A stretch of 59,421 nucleotides of DNA from Bacilli bacterium (lineage in GTDB: Bacteria > Bacillota_I > Bacilli_A > RFN20 > CAG-826). The stretch covers positions 1 to 59,421 of the forward strand of contig JAGAHY010000155.1 in assembly GCA_017626815.1 (NCBI GenBank), written 5' to 3'. Of this stretch, positions 24,344-33,373 are shown one piece after another. The number at the start of each line of letters is the position of its first letter. The stretch's first letter is position 1. Made by a program: the position numbers and the translations under genes. The notes under the pieces are model-generated. The model had not been told where the DNA came from. It did not search any database and saw nothing but the letters and a program-made list of their open reading frames with translations.

Positions 24344-25343
24344 ACTCGACCCCATCATCGCCGAATACGGCAAAGCCCACAAAAAAGAATTCCATCAGAT
24401 CTACCGCGCGATCGAGCGTTACGAGAAGATCGTGGTCTTCCGCCATCTCAAGCCCGACTACGACGCCATGGGCACGCAGATGGGCATGGTCGCCTTCCTC
24501 AAGGACAACTTCCCCGAGAAGGAAATCCATTTCGTCGGCGACAACCACGTCACCTTCACCCCGCGCATCTTCCCCGAGACCGAGAATCTCCCCGAGAGCT
24601 GGTTCAGGGAGAATAAGTTCCTCGCCATCATCGTCGACGTCGGCGACGCCGAACGCGTGGCCGACCCGCGTTTCAAACACGCTTCCTACAAGATTAAAAT
24701 CGACCACCACCCCTGCAAGAAGGAGATCGCCAAGGCCAAGGTCTGTGACCTTGACATGGCCGCGGCGGCCGAACTCGCGGTCGATATCCTCCTCAATTGG
24801 AAAGGCAAGACCATCTCCAAGGAAGCCGCCTATTGGTTCTATATCGGCATCGTCGGGGATTCGGGACGCTTCCTCTTCTCCTCGACTTCGCCCCATACCT
24901 TCGCCGTCGCGCAGGCTTTGCTGGCCACGGGCATCGAGTTACCGCCTCTATATCAAAGGATGTATGAGAAGAACCTCGATTCGCTTCGCTCCTTAGCCTA
25001 TATCCTTAGCCACTTCCAGGTCTCCCCCCATGGCGTGGCCTACTATTGCTTGCCTAAGGATGTCCAAGACGAGCTCCACATCACTCCCGAGCAAGGGAAA
25101 GAGCACGTCAACACCTTCTCCAACATCGAAGGCATCAACGCTTGGTGCTCCATCACCGAGGACCCCAACCCCAAGGATTATTGCTGGCGCATCTCCATCC
25201 GTTCCAAAGCCAAGGACATCTCCCCCATCGCCTTTAAATACGAAGGCGGGGGACACGCCCAAGCTAGCGGCGCCAAGATCAAGGACCTGACGGTGCTTCC
25301 GAAATTCATCGAGGACCTCGACGCCCTGTTCATCGACGAATAA
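24330..25343 (+). CDS. nrnA: DHH-family phosphoesterase (NrnA-like)
   Basis: A 337-residue DHH/DHHA1 phosphoesterase. NrnA relatives degrade nano-RNA to mononucleotides and dephosphorylate pAp. Seen: FRHLKPDYDAMGTQ (the variant of H-x-x-P-D-x-D-A), IVDVGD, IDHHPCK (DHH motif) and the C-terminal GGGHAQASGA (DHHA1). It starts within the end of ackA and is followed by a strong terminator, so the two form one operon. Confidence 0.9.
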   Translation: MAASKLDPIIAEYGKAHKKEFHQIYRAIERYEKIVVFRHLKPDYDAMGTQMGMVAFLKDNFPEKEIHFVGDNHVTFTPRIFPETENLPESWFRENKFLAIIVDVGDAERVADPRFKHASYKIKIDHHPCKKEIAKAKVCDLDMAAAAELAVDILLNWKGKTISKEAAYWFYIGIVGDSGRFLFSSTSPHTFAVAQALLATGIELPPLYQRMYEKNLDSLRSLAYILSHFQVSPHGVAYYCLPKDVQDELHITPEQGKEHVNTFSNIEGINAWCSITEDPNPKDYCWRISIRSKAKDISPIAFKYEGGGHAQASGAKIKDLTVLPKFIEDLDALFIDE

Positions 25344-25351
25344 GACGTTTG

Positions 25352-25380
25352 GCCGCGGCGAAAACCCGCGGCTTTTTCTT
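25352..25380 (+). terminator. Terminator of the ackA-nrnA operon
   Basis: Perfect stem GCCGCGG (25352-25358) / CCGCGGC (25366-25372), followed by TTTTTCTT. Confidence 0.92.
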
Positions 25381-25413
25381 GCGCGAACCCTTTAGGATGG
25401 CGGCGCGTTGAGC

Positions 25414-25419
25414 TATAAT
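25414..25419 (+). promoter_or_regulatory. -10 box of dnaE, nine bases before ATG
   Basis: A perfect TATAAT. Normal spacing would start the RNA two or three bases before the ATG at 25429, so the message is probably leaderless. No clear -35 box and no ribosome site are present. Confidence 0.55.
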
Positions 25420-25428
25420 CATAAGGCT

Positions 25429-28400
25429 ATGAACTTCCTGCCCCTGCACGTGTATACCGGATACAGTTTCCTGCGCAGCGGGATGAGTTTGCCTGCCTTT
25501 GTGGCGGCGGCCAAAGCGCGGGGGCAAAGTCACGTAGCCATCAGCGACCTTTCCTCGATGACGGGCTTCCCGGAGCTGACGATGCTATGCCAAAAAGCGG
25601 GGCTAAACCCCGTCTACGCGATGGACTTATCCTTTGAGGGGCTTAATTTCACATTCCTCATCAAAAGCGAGCAAGGCTACCGTAACTTGATGAAGTTGGC
25701 GTTGCTGAATAGCCAGGAGAAGACCTCGTTAGAGGAGATTAAAGCCCATCAGGAAGGCCTATGGGTCATCTTGGATTTAGCTTCCCCGGCCATGATGGAA
25801 CGGAACAAAACCCCTTATGAGGATCTTTCCGCCTATCTGATGAAGCTTTCCAAAGGGTTTTCCCGTTTCGCCTTAGGCATCCCCTATTTGCCCAAGCGTC
25901 CCGACTACATCGAATATGTCCGCGGGTTCTTGCGGAAATACCCTTACGAGCGCCTCGCCTTCCCCCACATCCGTTACCTGAAAAAAGGCGACGCGATCGC
26001 TTTGTCCATCGTCGAAGCCATCTCCACCGACGCGACCTTGGAAGAAAAAGAACTCGAAGGCGACCAATATTATTTAGAGGACGGAATCTTATCTTCGTTC
26101 TATACCCCGGAAGAATTAGAAGCCCCGATGCGACTTATCGAAGGCACAACGTTTGTCTTTGAGAAAAAGCGCGGCGCGTTGCCCGAATACCCGAACGAAG
26201 AAGGTTTAGACTCCGTTTCCGCCTTAAGGAAGGCCGCTCTCGAAGGCTTGCAGCGGCGCGTTCCAGGATATAGCGAAGAATATAAGAACCGTTTAAATTA
26301 CGAACTTAGCGTCATTGAGCGCATGGGTTATAGCGACTATTTCCTCATCGTCGCCGACTATGTGCGCTACGCCAGGGAACATGGCATCTCCGTCGGCCCA
26401 GGCAGAGGTTCTGGCGCGGGCAGTTTGGTGTCGTATTCCTTGGACATCATTTCGGTCGATCCGTTGAAGTTCGGCCTTCTATTCGAGCGTTTTCTCAGCC
26501 CGGAGCGTCAATCGATGCCGGATATCGACGTGGACTTCGCGGATATCCGCAGGGACGAAGTCGCCATTTACCTCCAGCAAAAATACGGTCACGACCACGT
26601 CGCCCATATCGTCACCATGCAGACCCTCGGGGCGAAAGCCTCCATCCGCGATATCGGAAGGGTCTTTGGCTATGAGCCTCGCCATATCGATATCTTGGCC
26701 AAAGCCATCGGTCCCAATAATCTTAGCCTGCGCCAAAACTACAAAACCAACGCCGCCTTCCGTTCCCTCGTCGACAGCGACCCCTACTATTTGCAAATCG
26801 TCTCCCTCGCCTCCAAGGTCGAAGGATTGCCCCGCCAAGCGGGACTGCACGCGGCCGGCATCGTCTTAAGCAAGGACCCCCTTGAAGACATCGTCCCCGT
26901 CAATGACAACCAAGGTGTCGGCTATGTGGCCCAATACGAGATGAATTACCTTGAGGATCAAGGCGTCTTGAAGATGGACTTATTGGGCCTAAGGAACTTG
27001 ACCTTGGTGGACCATTGCCTGGACTTGCTTCGCCATAGTAGAGGCATCGCCTTGGATTACCAAACCTTGCCCTATGACGACCCAGAGGCCATCGCTTTAA
27101 TTGGAAAATGCAAGACCATGGGCTTGTTCCAATTGGAATCATCTGGCATGAACCGCGCGATTTCCACGGTAAAACCCACTTCTTTTTCCGATGTCGTCGC
27201 GATTATCTCCCTATTCCGTCCTGGCCCAATGGAGAACATTCCTTCCTTCGCTCGGCGCAAAGCCGGGCAAGAGCCCATCGCCTATTTATCCCCACTTCTT
27301 GAGCCGATTCTCAAAGAAACCTATGGGGTCATCGTCTATCAGGAGCAGATCATGCAAATCGTCACCGCGTTGGCGGGCTTTAGCTATGGGCAAGCCGATT
27401 TGTTCCGCAGGGCCGTCAGCAAAAAAGACGCGACCAAACTCGCCGCCTTGAAAGACGGGTTTATCAATGGTTGCCTCAATAACCACGTCGACTTGGCGAC
27501 GGCGGATAAGGTCTATGAGTTGATCTTTAAATTCGCGGACTATGGCTTCAATAAATCCCACGCGGTCGCCTATGGTATGCTCGCGTGCCAAATGGCCTAT
27601 CTTAAAGCCCATTACCCGATCGAATTCTATTGCGCGATTCTCGATGGCACTTCTTCCAATGACCCCAAGTTCCCTTCCCTCATCTATGAGATCAAAGGTT
27701 CGGGCATCGCGTTCGCCTTACCCGCGATCAACAAAGCCAGCATCCGCTTCCTGCCTAGCGAAGGCAAAATCATGTTCCCCTTAACGGGCATCAAAGGCAT
27801 GAATGGCAACTTGGCCTATAAGATCGTCGAGGAACGTATCAATAACGGCCCTTACAAAGACTATTTCGACTTTGCTTTAAGGACCAAACGCTTTGGCTTG
27901 AACGTGTCTTTGCTGGTCAAACTCGTGGATGCGGGCTGCATGGATGAATTCGGCTATTCCCGCGCGAGATTGAGATTGGCCGCCGATAGCGCCATCCGTT
28001 ATGCGGAGATGTTCACGGGCGATTCTGGCCAGGAAATCCTTTTAGGGTTAGACTTCCCTCGTCCCGAAATCCCCGTCGTCGCCGGTGACCGCATGGATGA
28101 TTTGCTTTCCGAGCGCGACACGCTAGGCTTAATGCTTTCGGGCTCGCCTTTGGAAACCAAGGCAGAGGAAATCAAAAAGCAAGGCTTAAAGCGGCTTAGC
28201 GAACTGCCCTATTCCAAATTTACCCAAACCTATGCCGGCGTCGTCGCCAAGTGCAAATCCGTAACCACCAAAAAAGGCACGAGAATGGCCTTCTTAACCC
28301 TTTATGATGAAGAAAGCATCGTGGAAGTCGTGCTCTTTGCGGAAACATACGATAAGGCCTACCCTTTCTTAAAAGAAGGAGCCTTGGTCAAAGCCACCAT

Positions 28401-28455
28401 TTATAAAAACCGTAACAAAGAGGGCTATGCCTGCTCTATGGTCGAATTATTGTAG
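25429..28455 (+). CDS. dnaE: DNA polymerase III alpha subunit, DnaE type
   Basis: About 1008 residues: N-terminal PHP domain, C-family polymerase core, helix-hairpin-helix and a C-terminal OB fold (from about residue 915). Catalytic acidic motif PDIDVDFAD, plus GPGRGSGAGSLVSY and DYGFNKSHAVAYG. In Bacilli DnaE works beside PolC, extending primers. The PHP metal-binding residues look lost: the usual H-x-H-x-x-Y is HVYTGYS, and the following D-H-x-x-x is SDLSSM, so the PHP domain is probably structural only. The ATG at 25429 follows a -10 box directly. polA follows after 11 bases. Confidence 0.97.
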   Translation: MNFLPLHVYTGYSFLRSGMSLPAFVAAAKARGQSHVAISDLSSMTGFPELTMLCQKAGLNPVYAMDLSFEGLNFTFLIKSEQGYRNLMKLALLNSQEKTSLEEIKAHQEGLWVILDLASPAMMERNKTPYEDLSAYLMKLSKGFSRFALGIPYLPKRPDYIEYVRGFLRKYPYERLAFPHIRYLKKGDAIALSIVEAISTDATLEEKELEGDQYYLEDGILSSFYTPEELEAPMRLIEGTTFVFEKKRGALPEYPNEEGLDSVSALRKAALEGLQRRVPGYSEEYKNRLNYELSVIERMGYSDYFLIVADYVRYAREHGISVGPGRGSGAGSLVSYSLDIISVDPLKFGLLFERFLSPERQSMPDIDVDFADIRRDEVAIYLQQKYGHDHVAHIVTMQTLGAKASIRDIGRVFGYEPRHIDILAKAIGPNNLSLRQNYKTNAAFRSLVDSDPYYLQIVSLASKVEGLPRQAGLHAAGIVLSKDPLEDIVPVNDNQGVGYVAQYEMNYLEDQGVLKMDLLGLRNLTLVDHCLDLLRHSRGIALDYQTLPYDDPEAIALIGKCKTMGLFQLESSGMNRAISTVKPTSFSDVVAIISLFRPGPMENIPSFARRKAGQEPIAYLSPLLEPILKETYGVIVYQEQIMQIVTALAGFSYGQADLFRRAVSKKDATKLAALKDGFINGCLNNHVDLATADKVYELIFKFADYGFNKSHAVAYGMLACQMAYLKAHYPIEFYCAILDGTSSNDPKFPSLIYEIKGSGIAFALPAINKASIRFLPSEGKIMFPLTGIKGMNGNLAYKIVEERINNGPYKDYFDFALRTKRFGLNVSLLVKLVDAGCMDEFGYSRARLRLAADSAIRYAEMFTGDSGQEILLGLDFPRPEIPVVAGDRMDDLLSERDTLGLMLSGSPLETKAEEIKKQGLKRLSELPYSKFTQTYAGVVAKCKSVTTKKGTRMAFLTLYDEESIVEVVLFAETYDKAYPFLKEGALVKATIYKNRNKEGYACSMVELL

Positions 28456-28466
28456 GAGTTATTGTC

Positions 28467-31082
28467 ATGGAAAAGAAAATGATTGTCATCGATGGAAATA
28501 GTCTTCTCTTTCGCGCTTTTTACGCGACATATTACGGAGACCCCACTTCGATCATGAGGACGAAGGATGGGACGCCGACCAATGCCATCTTCGCTTTCTC
28601 GAACATGCTTTCGAAAATCCTGCAAACCCTAAAAGGAGGCGAATCCATCTTCGTCGGTTTCGACTCCGATTCGAAAACCTTCCGCAAAGATGAATTCGAG
28701 CAATATAAGGCCAACCGTAAACCCGCTCCGGAAGAATTGATTCCCCAATTCCCGATGTCCCGCGAACTGTTGGACGCTTTAGGTATCGTCCACTATGAGG
28801 AACATGGCATCGAAGCGGACGATATCTGCGGCACCGTCGCCAAAAAAGCCGGCGCGATGGGTTATAAGGTCGACGTCTATACTTCCGACAAAGATTATCT
28901 TCAGCTTATCGATGACAACATCACCGTTCGCCTTATCCGCAAGGGATTAAGCGACATCGATTCTTTGACTCCCTCTTCAATGAAAGAGGAATTCGGATTT
29001 GACCCCCTGCAGATCATCGATTATAAAGGCCTTCGCGGAGACTCCAGCGATAACCTTCCCGGCATTCCTGGAATCGGGGAGAAAACCGCCGTCAAATTGA
29101 TTTCGGAATATGGTTCTTTTGACGCGATCGTTGACGCTGCAAAGAACGGACAAATCAAAGGGAAAATGGGTCAGAATATCGTCGCTGGAGAGGAACTTGG
29201 AAGGACGTGCTACCGCCTGGCCACCATCCTTATCGACGCCGACCTTCCTTTCGACATCTCCTCGCTAGAATATGGCGGTTATAGTTTCTCCGAAGTCAAT
29301 TCCTTCTGCCGCAAATACGAACTGAAGCAATTCCTTTCTCGCCTTCCCAACTCCCTCAAGAAAGGCGATGAAAGCACTGCCCTTCCAGACATCCAAATCG
29401 TGGAAAGATTACCCCAATTAAGCGCATCTAGAATCGGTGTTGCCATCGATATGGCCTCGACCTTGTATCATGAAGAGCCCATCCTTGGCATCGCCATTAG
29501 CGATGGTAAATCCATCTATTACATCAACGAAGACAAGATATCCTCGGACGCCTATCTAAAGCAGTTGCTAGAAGATAAGTCCGTCCTCAAAAACACTTAT
29601 GATTATAAGTCCACCTACGTGGCGTTAAAACGTCTTGGAATCACCATCGAAGGCGTCGATTTCGACGTTCTGCTCGCCGCGTATTTACTGGATTCTTCGA
29701 TGACGGATAATGTCTCCTTGGTCTTCTCTTCCTTCGGGACAGATGTCACAAGTGAAGGGGATAGCAATTCCTTATTTAGCCAAAATAATCCGACTTTTAC
29801 AGGGAAAATCGCACATTTCTCCCTAAAGCATCGAGATAAGGCCATCGTGTCTTTAAAAGAAAACGAGGCTTATCAGCTTTTCGTGGATATCGAAATGCCC
29901 TTAGCCCGCGTCCTTGCCGACATGGAGTTAGAAGGCTTCCCCATCGACAAAGAGGAATTGCTATCCATCGGCGAGGAATACCGTAAAAAAAGAGATGCCT
30001 TGGAAAAAGAAATCCATGAGATGGCCGGTTATAAGTTCAACATCTCCTCTCCAAAACAAGTCGGTGAGCTGCTTTTCACCAAACTTTTATTGGCCGATGG
30101 CAAAGCCCCCGGCACCAGCGTGGAAGTCCTCCGCAGCATCGCCCATAAGCATCCGATCGTGAACAAGATCCTAGAATACCGTAAGTACTCTAAGCTGGTC
30201 TCCACGTATATCGATGGGCTCACCCCGCACATCCGCGACGATAGGAAAATCCATACCTATTTCAACCAAGCGCAGACCACGACCGGGCGCCTTTCTTCCT
30301 CCAATCCGAACATGCAGAACATTTCGGCCAGAGACCCTGAATCGAAGCAAATCCGGAAGGCTTTCTTTTACCCTGATGAACACGTTTCCATCGCTTCGTT
30401 TGACTATGGGCAAATCGAGCTTCGCATCCTTGCCGCGTTGTCCCACTGCAAAGCGTATATTGACATTTTTTCCTCCGATAGGGACGTCCACTCCGAAACC
30501 GCGAGGAAAATCTTCTCTATCCCCGATGACGAAGAAGTTCCTTCCTTGCTCAGAAGGAGGGCGAAAGCCGTCAATTTCGCCATTATTTATGGTGTCACCC
30601 CTTTTGGCTTAGCCGATCAAATCGAAGGCACCCCTGGCGAGGCGGTGGAGCTTATCACCTCCTTCAAACACCACTACCCTGAGGTAGACCAATATCTCCA
30701 ATCCATCCTAACCGGCGTCGAGCAAAAAGGATACGTCACCACCATGTTTGGGCGTCGCCGTTACCTACGCGAGGTTACCGATCCTAATTACGCTAAGCGT
30801 GAGGCTGCCCGACGCGCCGCCTTAAACGCGCCGGTACAAGGCTCTGCTGCCGACTTGATTAAGATCGCCATGCTAAAGGTCGATCAGCTCCTCCGCGATG
30901 GCGGGTACAAATCCAAGATGGTCCTCCAGATTCACGACGAACTTCTTTTCAAAGTCTACGATGATGAAAAGGACGAATTGATGCCCAAGATTGAAAAGAT
31001 CATGGTCGAATGTGTCGAATTGCCTGTAAGGCTCACCGTCGAATCCTCCATCGGCAAGACGTGGTACGACGCGAAGGACTAA
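28467..31082 (+). CDS. polA: DNA polymerase I
   Basis: An 871-residue polymerase with three parts: 5'-3' exonuclease (residues 1-290, DGNSLLFRAFYA, GIEADDICGT, IPGIGEKTA), a 3'-5' exonuclease-like domain (about 300-470) and the polymerase domain. Motif A is SFDYGQIELRILAAL (Gly in place of the common Ser), and motif C is IHDELLF. The exonuclease-like domain reads GVAIDMAS where proofreading enzymes have D-x-E, so proofreading is probably absent, as in Bacillus Pol I. It lies between dnaE and mutM-coaE. Confidence 0.97.
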   Translation: MEKKMIVIDGNSLLFRAFYATYYGDPTSIMRTKDGTPTNAIFAFSNMLSKILQTLKGGESIFVGFDSDSKTFRKDEFEQYKANRKPAPEELIPQFPMSRELLDALGIVHYEEHGIEADDICGTVAKKAGAMGYKVDVYTSDKDYLQLIDDNITVRLIRKGLSDIDSLTPSSMKEEFGFDPLQIIDYKGLRGDSSDNLPGIPGIGEKTAVKLISEYGSFDAIVDAAKNGQIKGKMGQNIVAGEELGRTCYRLATILIDADLPFDISSLEYGGYSFSEVNSFCRKYELKQFLSRLPNSLKKGDESTALPDIQIVERLPQLSASRIGVAIDMASTLYHEEPILGIAISDGKSIYYINEDKISSDAYLKQLLEDKSVLKNTYDYKSTYVALKRLGITIEGVDFDVLLAAYLLDSSMTDNVSLVFSSFGTDVTSEGDSNSLFSQNNPTFTGKIAHFSLKHRDKAIVSLKENEAYQLFVDIEMPLARVLADMELEGFPIDKEELLSIGEEYRKKRDALEKEIHEMAGYKFNISSPKQVGELLFTKLLLADGKAPGTSVEVLRSIAHKHPIVNKILEYRKYSKLVSTYIDGLTPHIRDDRKIHTYFNQAQTTTGRLSSSNPNMQNISARDPESKQIRKAFFYPDEHVSIASFDYGQIELRILAALSHCKAYIDIFSSDRDVHSETARKIFSIPDDEEVPSLLRRRAKAVNFAIIYGVTPFGLADQIEGTPGEAVELITSFKHHYPEVDQYLQSILTGVEQKGYVTTMFGRRRYLREVTDPNYAKREAARRAALNAPVQGSAADLIKIAMLKVDQLLRDGGYKSKMVLQIHDELLFKVYDDEKDELMPKIEKIMVECVELPVRLTVESSIGKTWYDAKD

Positions 31083-31085
31083 TGT

Positions 31086-32477
31086 ATGCCTGAACTTCCC
31101 GAAGTAGAAACCGTAAGACGGCTCCTTGAGCGCACCGTCGTTGGTAAAACCATTTCCTCCATTGAGGTATACCGAAATGCCAATATCGATAGCGATTTTG
31201 ATGAATTTCATGCGCTTTTGCAGGGAAAAACGATTGTTGAAGTCTTGCGAAAAGGAAAAGTATTAGGTTTTAACTTCGACAATCAATACGTCGTAACCAG
31301 CCACCTTCGAATGGAAGGCAAGTACTTTTATAACGATTGTCACGAGGAACGTTCGAAGCACGATATTCTTTGTTTTGCCTTCACCGATGGCAGCGAGCTG
31401 GTTTATAACGACGTCCGCAAATTCGGCCACCTATGTCTGTTCCCCTACGATCGATACCTTCATGAATCCGACTTCGCTAAGCTAGGGCCTGAGCCTTTTG
31501 ATATCGATCCGAAGCAGTTCCATCGTTGCTTAAAAAGAAGATCCGGAAATATCAAGAAAGCCCTGATGGACCAGACCTTGATTTCAGGTATTGGGAATAT
31601 CTATTGCGACGAGACTTTGTTCGCATCGAAATTACACCCGCTCACCCCTGCCCGCTCCATCTCCTTGGCCAAGGCGAAAGAGATTATTGAACATGCAAAA
31701 AGGATTCTAAACGACGCCATCGAGGAAGGCGGTTCGACCATTCGCTCCTATCACCCAGGAAAAGGAATCGACGGTTTGATGCAATCCAAATTATTGGTCT
31801 ACGACAAGCCTGGAACACCCTGCCCAAGATGTGGGTTTCCGCTAGATAAAATCTTCGTTGACCAGCGTGGTTCAACCTATTGTCCAAAATGTCAACGAAA
31901 TCCTCTTTCCCCATTTGTTGTTGGCGTCACTGGCCCCATCCATTCAGGAAAATCAACCGTCAGCAAATATCTTCAAAGTAAAGGATTCAAGCTCTTTGAC
32001 GCGGACAACGTCGCCCATAACGCTTATCTTGACGCTGGCGTAAAAGAGCAAATCATCGCCCTGCTTGGGCCAAAGAGTTATCAAAAGAAAAAGCCCAATA
32101 CCGCCTACATTCGCCAAATTATCTCTGCAAATCAGCATTTAATTAAGATACTCAATGCCATTATTCATCCCTACGTCACACAACAAGCAGTCGATTTTAT
32201 CGCCAAACAAAAACCTTCGGCCAATATAGTCTTAGATGTCCCTCTTCTCTTTCAAAGTCATATGGATGAGCTTTGCCAAACCACCATTCTAGTCCTTTCT
32301 GGCGACGACCATCGCCGCGAAAGGCTATTAAACGAAGGTAGAAATGCGGACGCTCTTTTGTCAATAAATAAAGGCTATCCAGTCGATTCAATTAAGAAAA
32401 AAGCACGTTTCTTCTTATATAACGATTCGTGCCTAGATGACCTTTATTCAACGATTGATTCCTGGCATCTTATTTAA
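31086..32477 (+). CDS. mutM-coaE: Fused formamidopyrimidine-DNA glycosylase / dephospho-CoA kinase
   Basis: A 463-residue fusion. Residues 1-275 are MutM (Fpg), which removes oxidised purines: catalytic PELPEVETVRR at the N-terminus, RKGKVLGF with the conserved Lys, and a C-terminal zinc finger CPRC...CPKC. From about residue 280, GVTGPIHSGKST is the P-loop of CoaE, the last enzyme of CoA synthesis, followed by FDADNVAHNAY and VLDVPLLFQ. In most Bacilli the two are adjacent separate genes; here they form one open frame with no stop. It starts three bases after polA. Its end overlaps the convergent dnaI end by four bases. Confidence 0.93.
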   Translation: MPELPEVETVRRLLERTVVGKTISSIEVYRNANIDSDFDEFHALLQGKTIVEVLRKGKVLGFNFDNQYVVTSHLRMEGKYFYNDCHEERSKHDILCFAFTDGSELVYNDVRKFGHLCLFPYDRYLHESDFAKLGPEPFDIDPKQFHRCLKRRSGNIKKALMDQTLISGIGNIYCDETLFASKLHPLTPARSISLAKAKEIIEHAKRILNDAIEEGGSTIRSYHPGKGIDGLMQSKLLVYDKPGTPCPRCGFPLDKIFVDQRGSTYCPKCQRNPLSPFVVGVTGPIHSGKSTVSKYLQSKGFKLFDADNVAHNAYLDAGVKEQIIALLGPKSYQKKKPNTAYIRQIISANQHLIKILNAIIHPYVTQQAVDFIAKQKPSANIVLDVPLLFQSHMDELCQTTILVLSGDDHRRERLLNEGRNADALLSINKGYPVDSIKKKARFFLYNDSCLDDLYSTIDSWHLI

Positions 32478-33370
32478 TGGAAATTGATGCTTGTAACATC
32501 ATATTCCTTGCGGCATTTTCTTTTCAGCAGCTCCGATAATTGTTCGGCGCGGACATCCCCGATTTTTGGTTTGTACATGCTCGCGATTTGGGCGATTGTG
32601 AAGTCGCTGGCAAAAGCCGTAGGCAGCCCAGCTTTTTCCCTATTATTGAGGATAGGATAAAGAATATTGGTGTAAACGTATTCGGTCTTGTATTCGTTCC
32701 CGAAGTCATCGAAAACCAAGATGGAGGCGGAGGAAAGTTCCTGAATCAGGGCTTCAAAGCCATCGTGGTCACTGATGGACTTTTCTTTGAGCTCATTAAG
32801 AAGGGAACCTGTATCAACGAATGCGCCAGGTTTGCCTTTCGAAGTAATGTAATTAGCTAAACAAGCGAGCATATAGGTTTTTCCCGAGCCCGCCCTGCCA
32901 TTTAGGAAGAGCCAACGGTCTTCACCCTTGGCGATACCGGCCATAGCTAACAGGGATTCTTTTCTGGAAGCTTTCGATTTTTCGATGGTCTTTAAACTAG
33001 CGTCGCGCCAATCCTCGGGGAAGGAGCAACGAATATAACGTTCCCGAAAGGAAGCCAAAGAAAGCATCTTCTCGCAGGGATCATAGTGGCGGACGATATA
33101 TTCGCCATCGCGTTGCAAATGAAGTTGGAAATGAGGATGGAGTTTGTCGCAATTACCAAGCCCTGGGCAATTCGCACAATAATGGGCATCTTCTTGGAAA
33201 TCCAGCAGCGCCGCGATGTTCTTTTTGGCTTCTGCTGAGGTCAATTTCAAATCGTTTTGGATGACCGGGTAAACAATAGGGTCATTCTTTAAAGACGTCA
33301 GCTCGGACGAAATCAACGAATCGATCTCGGGGTTGTTGAAGGCTTTGGGGTCAATCTTAATGCGTTTCAT
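32474..33370 (-). CDS. dnaI: Primosomal helicase loader DnaI
   Basis: A 298-residue AAA+ protein that loads the replicative helicase. N-terminal helicase-binding domain with a zinc-type cluster CANCPGLGNC (about residue 69); AAA+ core with Walker A NGRAGSGKTYM and Walker B ILVFDDFGNE. Typical DnaI is about 310 residues. It follows the DnaB-like gene by three bases. In Bacillus the order polA-mutM-coaE-nrdR-dnaB-dnaI runs on one strand; here dnaB-dnaI is inverted and nrdR is absent between them. Confidence 0.93.
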   Translation of the reverse strand: MKRIKIDPKAFNNPEIDSLISSELTSLKNDPIVYPVIQNDLKLTSAEAKKNIAALLDFQEDAHYCANCPGLGNCDKLHPHFQLHLQRDGEYIVRHYDPCEKMLSLASFRERYIRCSFPEDWRDASLKTIEKSKASRKESLLAMAGIAKGEDRWLFLNGRAGSGKTYMLACLANYITSKGKPGAFVDTGSLLNELKEKSISDHDGFEALIQELSSASILVFDDFGNEYKTEYVYTNILYPILNNREKAGLPTAFASDFTIAQIASMYKPKIGDVRAEQLSELLKRKCRKEYDVTSINFH

Positions 33371-33373
33371 GGT

